Shown here piece by piece: positions 50,376 through 56,817 of a DNA stretch of 64,000 bases (the stretch's first letter is position 1; every line of letters starts with the position of its first letter). Location of the stretch: NCBI GenBank assembly GCA_002393735.1, contig DGTK01000015.1, positions 161,431-225,430 of the forward strand, written 5' to 3'. The stretch is from Lachnospiraceae bacterium UBA4338 (GTDB taxonomy: Bacteria; Bacillota; Clostridia; Lachnospirales; Lachnospiraceae). The translations under genes were made by a program, and so were the position numbers. The notes below the pieces were generated by a model that saw nothing but the letters and a program-made list of their open reading frames with translations, made no database searches and was not told the origin of the DNA.

Positions 50376-50936
50376 ATGACAATGCTACACGACGCAGATA
50401 TTCGAGACAATTTATGCTTGTATCTTGAGGAACAATATGGTGAAGTTAGATTCTTCGAAGAATTAACCATGGGGAAATCCCGGGCGGATATTGTGATGGT
50501 TACCAGAGATGCTATTTACGGCATTGAAATCAAGAGTGATGCCGATACGTATTCAAGGCTTAAACGCCAGGTACGGGATTATAATAAATATTTCGATTAT
50601 AATCTTCTTGTTATCGGGTCGACGCATGCAATCCATGCAGAAGAACATGTCCCTAAACATTGGGGAATTATATCGGTTGAACTTATAAAGGATAGAATGG
50701 ACTTCTACCCAATCAGAGAAGCAGATGTATCACCAAAGACCACCTTGAAGAATCAGCTATCACTATTATGGAGGCGCGAGCTAACGCAGATACAGCAAAT
50801 CAACAACCTGCATAAGTACGCCGGCAAGAGCAGAGCTTATGTGCAAGAGTATATTTTAAACACTGTAGAACCTGAACTTCTCAAAAGACAGATAATTGAT
50901 ATATTGTTTGAGAGGGATTACACAATATTTGATTAA
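50376..50936 (+). CDS. sce7726-family nuclease-like protein
   Basis: About 186 residues; GTG 50370, ATG 50376 and ATG 50382 are all possible starts and none has its own SD, so translation probably depends on the preceding tiny frame. The N-terminal part has KSRADIVMV...YGIEIKSDADT, the D...ExK pattern of PD-(D/E)xK nucleases and of sce7726-family proteins, which are frequent on mobile elements. The C-terminal part is helical. Substrate unknown. Confidence 0.75.
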   Translation: MTMLHDADIRDNLCLYLEEQYGEVRFFEELTMGKSRADIVMVTRDAIYGIEIKSDADTYSRLKRQVRDYNKYFDYNLLVIGSTHAIHAEEHVPKHWGIISVELIKDRMDFYPIREADVSPKTTLKNQLSLLWRRELTQIQQINNLHKYAGKSRAYVQEYILNTVEPELLKRQIIDILFERDYTIFD

Positions 50937-50985
50937 AATGATGGAAAACTACTTGAGAGTGCTTTTTTCAAATAAGTTTTTGTCG

Positions 50986-51014
50986 TTGACAATTATGTTT
51001 TTTGATTTTATAAT
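50986..51014 (+). promoter_or_regulatory. Perfect consensus promoter for a short antisense RNA
   Basis: TTGACA (50986-50991), 17-nt spacer, TATAAT (51009-51014). No reading frame with an RBS follows before the terminator at 51077. Confidence 0.85.
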
Positions 51015-51020
51015 GAACCC

Positions 51021-51116
51021 AACTAGAGAGTCGAAAGTTAGATAAAACCTAACCGCCGGTTGAATGTTTGCTAAATAATAGCGCCTGTCTTGCCGGATAA
51101 GGGCGCTATTTTTCTT
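51021..51116 (+). ncRNA. Candidate antitoxin RNA of a type I toxin-antitoxin locus
   Basis: Predicted transcript of about 95 nt from the consensus promoter to the terminator. Contains AACC/GGTT (near 51051-51061) and the terminal stem AATAGCGCC (51077-51085) / GGCGCTATT (51102-51110) plus T5. Its 3' end is complementary to the end of the convergent membrane-peptide message on the minus strand. Boundaries are inferred. Confidence 0.6.
51077..51115 (+). terminator. Terminator of the antisense RNA, overlapping the toxin stop codon
   Basis: Stem AATAGCGCC / GGCGCTATT with a 16-nt loop, five T on the + strand. The TAG of the minus-strand peptide lies at 51106-51108 inside the stem. Confidence 0.85.
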
Positions 51117-51204
51117 TATGTTTAATAATTACTATTACTAGTGTTATTATTGCACATAACATGATCACAAAAGTAAATAAATCATTTAAAGTATTCAATG
51201 GCAT
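51106..51204 (-). CDS. Candidate type I toxin, holin-like membrane peptide
   Basis: 32 codons on the minus strand from ATG 51204 (or 30 from TTG 51198, which has better spacing, 8 nt, from the AAGAGG on the minus strand). Reads MPLNTLNDLFTFVIML..., a polar N terminus, one membrane helix of about 20 residues (FVIMLCAIITLVIVII), then a charged tail KHKEK. This is the build of the short holin-like or TxpA-type toxins of Firmicutes. Too short for ordinary gene callers. Confidence 0.6.
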   Translation of the reverse strand: MPLNTLNDLFTFVIMLCAIITLVIVIIKHKEK

Positions 51205-51238
51205 CGCCTCTTGTAAGTTAATAAAAATTATGGAAGCT

Positions 51239-51325
51239 CACTCGAAGAGTGGGCTTTTTGCGTGTCAATTCGCCGAACAAAAAACGGCCAACTCGCCGAA
51301 AAATGTTAAAAAGTGCTGATAAATA
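51239..51325. repeat. Right array: hairpin plus two 14-nt units at the same 23-nt period
   Basis: CACTCGAAGAGTGGGCTTTTT, then GTCAATTCGCCGAA at 51264-51277 and GCCAACTCGCCGAA at 51287-51300, start-to-start 23 nt, then AAATGTTAAAAAGTGCTGA followed by TAAATA. The order hairpin, units, tail is the same as in the left array, in the same orientation. Confidence 0.88.
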
Positions 51326-51365
51326 GGCTTTTCTTTAGATACAAAGAGGTGGTCAAAAAGTAATC

Positions 51366-52022
51366 TTAATACTTTATGTCATCATATACATAGTAGATAT
51401 GATTTCTCACACGTTTATCATAATAGAGATGAAAGTTTGGAATGCTGTCGATTTCTTTAAAGTCGCGCTGCCTGGTTCTTTCGTTGCTTTCTGGACAATG
51501 CTCATAATATTCTTTTACCAGATTATGCTCACGTAAAATTTCAGCCCAATCATTTACAAGTTTTTTTGCATTCTCCAACTCTTCTTTCATATCCTCACGT
51601 TCTTTCGGTGAAGTTGGGGGATGAACTTTCATCTCTGTTTTTTTATCCTGATATTCTTTCAGTGCATCTTCATAACATTCGATATCAAAGTAGTCGGTCA
51701 TGGATAATTTACTTATCAGTGTTCCAAGACGGAACAGTTTTAAAAGATGTGCCTTTCTTGGTCCTTCGACAGTTTTATCTAAGGAAGCTTCTTCAAAATA
51801 ATATCTTTCATCTTTTCTGTCATATTTCGCATTAAGTAAACCACTGTCGCGTATATCCTTAAAATCACGTTCGAGCATTCTCCGGGATGTAATCTGGAGT
51901 TCTAACATTAGATCTTTGGGATTATCAGTACGGCGTTCTCCTTTAGTGTGTAAGTATAATAAATAGTATAATTTCAGCTGTCTCGTCATCTTGGAGAGTT
52001 TGCATGTATTTTTATTTGGCAT
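51366..52022 (-). CDS. Transcriptional regulator with two winged-helix segments
   Basis: 218 residues, minus strand. The N-terminal segment (residues about 12-70) is a DeoR-like winged helix: helix pattern KLYYLLYLHTKG, recognition helix TSRRMLERDFKDIRDSG, wing YDRKDERYYFEE. A similar element recurs at the C terminus (RTRQRDFKEIDSIPNF, wing YYDKRVRNHIYYVYDD). A charged coiled coil joins them. No WYL ligand domain. Divergent from clpP, with an inverted repeat between them, so it probably controls that operon. Confidence 0.72.
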   Translation of the reverse strand: MPNKNTCKLSKMTRQLKLYYLLYLHTKGERRTDNPKDLMLELQITSRRMLERDFKDIRDSGLLNAKYDRKDERYYFEEASLDKTVEGPRKAHLLKLFRLGTLISKLSMTDYFDIECYEDALKEYQDKKTEMKVHPPTSPKEREDMKEELENAKKLVNDWAEILREHNLVKEYYEHCPESNERTRQRDFKEIDSIPNFHLYYDKRVRNHIYYVYDDIKY

Positions 52023-52089
52023 AATTTCTGTCCCTTTATTCGTTTTTGGTTTTATAGTTCATACATAATCTAATCATAAGATGCACTTA

Positions 52090-52101
52090 TGACGGACGTC
52101 A
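52090..52101. promoter_or_regulatory. Short palindrome upstream of the regulator gene
   Basis: TGACGGACGTCA (5-bp arms, GA centre), about 70 nt upstream of the regulator start. A related TGACATACGTCA overlaps the -35 of the ATPase promoter at 48707. Significance uncertain. Confidence 0.3.
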
Positions 52102-52163
52102 AGAATCCCTTAATATATTGGACACTTCAATTTTTTAAAATAAATATTGATAAATTAAAAATA

Positions 52164-52183
52164 TACGACATACTGTTGTCGTA
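52164..52183. promoter_or_regulatory. Inverted repeat at the clpP promoter, operator candidate
   Basis: TACGACATACTGTTGTCGTA: perfect 7-bp arms TACGACA/TGTCGTA with a 6-nt centre. Its right arm overlaps TTGTCG (52176-52181), which with TATGCT (52198-52203, 16-nt spacer) forms a plausible clpP promoter. It is neither a CtsR heptad repeat nor a CIRCE element. Confidence 0.6.
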
Positions 52184-52265
52184 ATCTTCAAAATGAATAT
52201 GCTAGACTTTAAACCAACAAATAAAAAATTTTCCTATTCAAAATTATGTCATGGAGGTGATCATT

Positions 52266-52850
52266 ATGAATCTTATTCCAACTGTTATTGATGGTTCTGA
52301 TCAAAGTGGAAGAGCATATGATATCTTTTCCCGTTTGTTAAAGGACCGCATTGTTTTTCTTGGTGATGAAGTGAATGATGTTACAGCTAATCTTGTTGTG
52401 GCTCAGCTTCTGTTTTTAGAGGCACAGGATCCAAAAAAGGATATAAGCCTTTATATCAACAGCCCTGGAGGCTCCATTTCTGCGGGAATGGCCATATACG
52501 ATACAATGTGTCATATCAAATGCGATGTATCGACCATTTGCGTAGGAACTGCAGCCAGCATGGGTGCATTCTTATTATCCGGTGGAACGAAGGGAAAGCG
52601 CTTCGCTCTGCCAAATGCAGAAATCATGATTCACCAGCCACTGGGTGGCATGCAGGGCACTGCTGCAGATATGGAAATTGCAGCAAAGCATATTCTTAGA
52701 GTGAAAGAGAAGTTATATACCATTATGGCGCGTAACTGTGGTAAAAATTATGACCAAATTAAGGAAGATTGCGACCGTGATAACTGGTTAACTGCAAGAG
52801 AAGCTTGTGATTACGGTCTGATTGACCATGTATTTGGTGATGATAAATAA
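52266..52850 (+). CDS. clpP: ClpP-type serine protease, probable second paralogue
   Basis: 194 residues from the ATG after GGAGGTGAT (an in-frame ATG at 52251 overlaps that site). All catalytic residues are there: Ser98 in GTAASMGAF, His123 in MIHQPLGG, and the Asp of DRDNWLTA. Forms a 14-mer degradation chamber needing ClpX or ClpC/A, none of which is nearby. The setting, beside a private regulator inside an accessory region and not next to tig-clpX, suggests a specialised copy rather than the housekeeping one (inference). Confidence 0.92.
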   Translation: MNLIPTVIDGSDQSGRAYDIFSRLLKDRIVFLGDEVNDVTANLVVAQLLFLEAQDPKKDISLYINSPGGSISAGMAIYDTMCHIKCDVSTICVGTAASMGAFLLSGGTKGKRFALPNAEIMIHQPLGGMQGTAADMEIAAKHILRVKEKLYTIMARNCGKNYDQIKEDCDRDNWLTAREACDYGLIDHVFGDDK

Positions 52851-52872
52851 AGAAAGAAAGAAGGTATTATCT

Positions 52873-53526
52873 ATGCTTAATCAAATTAATAATCTTATAA
52901 AAACAACAATTTCCTCAATGTTTGAGACCTCCATAGATGGTTTTCTGTATATACCGGCTTGGCCGGTATATATGGAAACCGAAGATCCGGAAAAGTCTTA
53001 TAAAATCAAACTTGAGTATGGTAAGAAAAAAGAAACTTATAATCAAATTCTTGCCGAAGCATGCTCTCTTTGCGATGGAATACGTATTCTGGGTGAGTGG
53101 TACAAAAATAATGATGTGCAATTTGGGATAGCCCCAGACTGGATAAACATACAAGAGCTGAATTCAGAATTGAAAAAAGCAAAACTCGTATGGGAACGAT
53201 ATATTAAGAACTTCAATAACCAGGAAGAAAAAGACATTTTGCTTAAGGATTGTCAAAACCGTGTTGGTGGCGGCATTGCAGCATATCATGAAGTAATAAG
53301 AGCTGTGCGTCTTTGCAGACTCACTAGTATTGGTGCGCCAGAGATAGTTAATGATTATGAGCAAATGTTATTTATAAAAGCACTGGTGGTAAACCGTTAT
53401 GCTACATCATTGGATATTTGCTGTAATAAGACATCAGATTCAATTTCAGAACTGCTTCAGGATATTAATGAAGCCGGTGGATATGGACTGATGGTTAGAG
53501 ATGGAATGTTAGCCACAAATGGCTGA
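52873..53526 (+). CDS. Unrecognised protein downstream of clpP
   Basis: 217 residues from the ATG 8 nt after AAGAAGG. Soluble, mixed alpha/beta at the start (YIPAWPVYMETEDPEKSYK), then helical, with several Cys (CSLCDG, LCRL, ICC). No known motif. 22 nt after clpP, so cotranscribed; could be a substrate adaptor, a partner or an unrelated cargo. Confidence 0.6.
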   Translation: MLNQINNLIKTTISSMFETSIDGFLYIPAWPVYMETEDPEKSYKIKLEYGKKKETYNQILAEACSLCDGIRILGEWYKNNDVQFGIAPDWINIQELNSELKKAKLVWERYIKNFNNQEEKDILLKDCQNRVGGGIAAYHEVIRAVRLCRLTSIGAPEIVNDYEQMLFIKALVVNRYATSLDICCNKTSDSISELLQDINEAGGYGLMVRDGMLATNG

Positions 53527-53572
53527 TGAACTATGGTGTAAAAGATTAAATTAATTACGGAGGTACATCAAT

Positions 53573-54043
53573 ATGAATTTAGTTGATCATTTAAGCGAAA
53601 AGTACAATGTTGAATTAACTGGTATAGAGGGATATGGCAAATATGATGACAGCTATATTTGCCTTGATATAACCTCTCATTTTGAAGAAATTCCTCCTTT
53701 TGTCAAGGAGGTAAAACTTTGTATTGAATCAGAAAAATTAAAATTAACTCTAAAAGAATATATAGAAAAAGATTATGATAATTTATCAGAGGAATGTCTT
53801 AAACAAGCAATCAAAAAGAGAAATGAAAAATCACACCACTGGAAACAAGATTGGCAGGAAACTCTTGTACTAATCTGTGATGGAAACTATGTAATTAAAG
53901 TAGCATGTGAGTATGCAGTGCTTCTTATGATGAAAATTGATAATCCTGAACAAATCCTCTGTTCAATTCAAAAGAACATAAATCAAATAAAGGAACAAAA
54001 GAAAAAAGAAAATGAAGAATTTGTTAGAAGTGTTTGTGTGTAA
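53573..54043 (+). CDS. Unrecognised small acidic/basic helical protein
   Basis: 156 residues, good SD ACGGAGG. Starts MNLVDHLSEKYNVELTGIEG; contains a HHWKQDW motif near residue 84-90 and a Lys/Glu-rich C-terminal helix. No family recognised. Last gene of the clpP unit; a terminator follows. Confidence 0.6.
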   Translation: MNLVDHLSEKYNVELTGIEGYGKYDDSYICLDITSHFEEIPPFVKEVKLCIESEKLKLTLKEYIEKDYDNLSEECLKQAIKKRNEKSHHWKQDWQETLVLICDGNYVIKVACEYAVLLMMKIDNPEQILCSIQKNINQIKEQKKKENEEFVRSVCV

Positions 54044-54054
54044 ATCATATATGT

Positions 54055-54087
54055 GCCTGTAAGCCTTATGGCTTGCAGGCTTTTTTT
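54055..54087 (+). terminator. Intrinsic terminator closing the clpP unit
   Basis: GCCTGTAAGCC / GGCTTGCAGGC, 11-bp stem with one G-U pair and loop TTAT, then seven T. Confidence 0.93.
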
Positions 54088-54154
54088 GCGTTGAGACTTG
54101 TGTAATATTTTTGTTTGTAATGAAACGTTATTTATGGATAAAAATATGGGGGTA

Positions 54155-54163
54155 TGGTATAGT
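54155..54163 (+). promoter_or_regulatory. Extended -10 promoter of the DUF262 pair
   Basis: TGGTATAGT, a TGN-extended -10, preceded by an A/T-rich tract with no strong -35. About 100 nt of A-rich untranslated leader follow before the RBS. Confidence 0.5.
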
Positions 54164-54265
54164 AAAAATATGTTTTAATCGGAATATTACACAATATTTC
54201 AGTATATAATCCGCTTTGAATAAAAGAATAAAAAACGAAAAATGAGCAAAAAAACAAAAGGAGGC

Positions 54266-54313
54266 ATGAGATATAATTCTCAAATAAAAAAATATGGAAA
54301 AAATAGAATTTGA
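54266..54313 (+). CDS. Short upstream ORF overlapping the first DUF262 start
   Basis: The only good SD here (AAAGGAGG, 54256-54263) precedes ATG 54266, which opens the 15-residue frame MRYNSQIKKYGKNRI ending TGA at 54311-54313. This frame overlaps the DUF262 ATG (54294), which has no SD of its own, in a different frame. A7 and A6 runs lie in the overlap. Confidence 0.5.
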   Translation: MRYNSQIKKYGKNRI

Positions 54314-56798
54314 TGAAAAAATGACAATCATTGACCTTTTATCAAAGGTTGAGTACTATTTGCCTGATTACCAAAGAGGGTACAGATGGGAAAAAAAACA
54401 TATTGAAGATTTATTAAATGACTTACATGAATTCTATGAATTTTCACTAACTGAAAAATTTGGTGAAAATGACTTTTATTGCATGCAATCTTTGATTTTA
54501 AGCTACAACACAGATAAACAAAAATATGGAATTATAGATGGACAACAAAGACTCACTACGATGTATATTTTGTTTTCATTTTTGATAATGAAGAAAGACC
54601 TGAAAAACGTTGATTTGAAGGATTTTGAATATGAATCTCGTTCTGACAGTGGGGATTTTTTAAGTGGATTGAAAGACAAAAAACCTAGTAGTGAAAATTC
54701 TGGAAGTAAAAAAACCAAAAATACAACAATTATCAACATGGAAGATGAAAAAGAGATAAAAAACAGAGACATTTTTTATATGGCGAATGCTTATAATGCA
54801 ATATATGATTTATACATTAACAAGTATAATGAAGATTTTACGTGGTTAGTGAATTTAATAAATAGCGATAATATTAAATTTATCATCCAGGATAATTCAG
54901 AATCAGTTGATAATGAAAATGCAAAATCTGTTGATAATAACAATTTAGAATCAGTAGATAATGATAATTCGGAATCATCTGATAATAGTAATTCAAAATC
55001 TATTGTCAGTGATATTGAGTTGTTTAACAGTATCAATTCCGGTAAAATCCCTCTTACTGATGAAGAGTTGATAAGAGCAAAAATTATAATTCAATGCAAT
55101 GATATACAAGAAGAAGATTTAATTGCAAAAAAATGGGATGAAATCGAACATTCTTTGCAAAATGACTCCTTTTGGTATTTTTTACAAAATGATTCACAAA
55201 ATGACGCGTCAAGAATAAGTTTGATATTCTCCACAATTGCAGATAAAATATACAAAATGTCAAAAGATGAGAAATATGTCGCAACAGCAAAAGATAAGAA
55301 ATATGTCGCAATAGCAAAAGATATAGAAACAGAATGGAAAAAAATCGGAGACAGTGATAAATCATCTCATATGCTTTACAGATTTTTACAAAAATATCGA
55401 TTGATGAAAAATAACAATGATGCAATTGGAATTGAAAAAGGAGATACATTTAAGGATGCAACTTCAATTAGAGTTTTTTGGAATGAAGTAAAAACGATAT
55501 ATGAAGTATTTAATAAATGGTATGGAGATGTGGAATTATATAACTATATCGGACAGGTGATGTATATAAAGAACAAAGAAAATGAGGAAAACATTATCGG
55601 TCAGTTAATGGATGAGTATGCTAGTAAATCTAAATATGAATTTATTGTAAAATTAAAAGAAACAATTAGAAAATCTTTTGGGGATTCAAAAAAGGTGTGG
55701 CCATGTAACAATTATAAATACGAGGAATGTATTGATGATAAAGGGAATAAAGTGCCAGTTTTCCAGAATTTATGGTATAGTGGAAGATCTGAGGAACCAT
55801 CTAAAGAAGATAAAAATAAATTAAAAGTAAAGCAGGATAAGGATGCGGTAATTAATTTTTTATTATGGAGTAATTGTGAGTATCTTAATGAACAATTAAA
55901 AAACGAAAAATATGAAATGTTTTATATTACAGAAAAGCAGAATTCGAAAAAAACAGATATGAAAGATACAATCATTTATAATTCGGATATTCAAATGGAG
56001 AGATATAGATTTCCTTTTGATGTATTTAAAATAAAAGGTGCGGACATAGAACATGTGGACTCATATATAGATCAGGCGGAAGATGAAGATTTTTGGAGTA
56101 AGGAATCGAAGAAAAAAGATAGAGAAAAATGGTGTGAAAATATTATTGAGATTTTGACACCAACGGAAAAAGATGATCTTAAGAAAGAACTAGAAAAAAT
56201 AACAATTCCACGTCAACTTAGTGAAGACGAAAAAACTAGTGCAAAAGCAAAAATAGAAAACCCAGAGACTGAAAAATGGTTGTTCAAAAATGTAGAAGGC
56301 GATGTTCATGATGATGACAATCCGTATTTGATATTTAGAGATTGTGTTGTTAATAATATGTTGGGAGAAAATATAGAATTAGCGGATAATATTGACGTAA
56401 AATGGGAAAAAAATTTTAATCCAGATAGACGTAAGATAGGTAATCTTACTCTTCTTGATCCTAATATTAATAGAGGTTATGGTAATAAGCCATTTCGTTT
56501 GAAAAGGAAAGATGTTATTGAAAAAAGTTTTGCTGGAAAATACGTATATCCTTGTACTAGGTTAGTATTTCTTAAAGAATTTGATTCTAAATCGTCAAAA
56601 TTAACCAGTTGGAATCAAGATGATTTTAAAAAATATAGAAGTTTTTTGGCTAATTTATATGTGTATTGTTTCTGGGTTGATATGGAAAAAACAGATAAGG
56701 AAATAAAAGCCGAAATTAAAAGAATTGTAAAGGATGAAAAAAAATTTGATATTAAATTATTTGAGTTTAAGCGTATCTATTTAAACAAATCGATTTAA
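54294..56798 (+). CDS. DUF262-DUF1524 protein, GmrSD-like type IV restriction enzyme
   Basis: 834 residues. N-terminal DUF262: YQRGYRW (26-32) and the ParB-like catalytic IDGQQRLTT (Asp82-Arg86), then the LFNSINSGKIPLTDEEL segment. Between these lies an insertion with an 8-residue repeat (about 201-239, unit like S-x-S-V-D-N-x-N, five copies). The C-terminal DUF1524 part has GADIEHVDSYI (about 581-591) and KIGNLTLLDPNIN with later N and K, a His-Me (HNH) nuclease pattern. GmrSD cuts modified phage DNA after NTP-driven recognition. Very A-rich codons compared with the core genes. Confidence 0.85.
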   Translation: MEKIEFDEKMTIIDLLSKVEYYLPDYQRGYRWEKKHIEDLLNDLHEFYEFSLTEKFGENDFYCMQSLILSYNTDKQKYGIIDGQQRLTTMYILFSFLIMKKDLKNVDLKDFEYESRSDSGDFLSGLKDKKPSSENSGSKKTKNTTIINMEDEKEIKNRDIFYMANAYNAIYDLYINKYNEDFTWLVNLINSDNIKFIIQDNSESVDNENAKSVDNNNLESVDNDNSESSDNSNSKSIVSDIELFNSINSGKIPLTDEELIRAKIIIQCNDIQEEDLIAKKWDEIEHSLQNDSFWYFLQNDSQNDASRISLIFSTIADKIYKMSKDEKYVATAKDKKYVAIAKDIETEWKKIGDSDKSSHMLYRFLQKYRLMKNNNDAIGIEKGDTFKDATSIRVFWNEVKTIYEVFNKWYGDVELYNYIGQVMYIKNKENEENIIGQLMDEYASKSKYEFIVKLKETIRKSFGDSKKVWPCNNYKYEECIDDKGNKVPVFQNLWYSGRSEEPSKEDKNKLKVKQDKDAVINFLLWSNCEYLNEQLKNEKYEMFYITEKQNSKKTDMKDTIIYNSDIQMERYRFPFDVFKIKGADIEHVDSYIDQAEDEDFWSKESKKKDREKWCENIIEILTPTEKDDLKKELEKITIPRQLSEDEKTSAKAKIENPETEKWLFKNVEGDVHDDDNPYLIFRDCVVNNMLGENIELADNIDVKWEKNFNPDRRKIGNLTLLDPNINRGYGNKPFRLKRKDVIEKSFAGKYVYPCTRLVFLKEFDSKSSKLTSWNQDDFKKYRSFLANLYVYCFWVDMEKTDKEIKAEIKRIVKDEKKFDIKLFEFKRIYLNKSI

Positions 56799-56817
56799 TA
56801 AATGCGAGGAGATTACG

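Noticed and set aside
55084..55449. Reverse frame with repeated motifs inside the first DUF262 gene
   Set aside because: Its repeats are the antisense image of the DUF262 gene repeats; no RBS.
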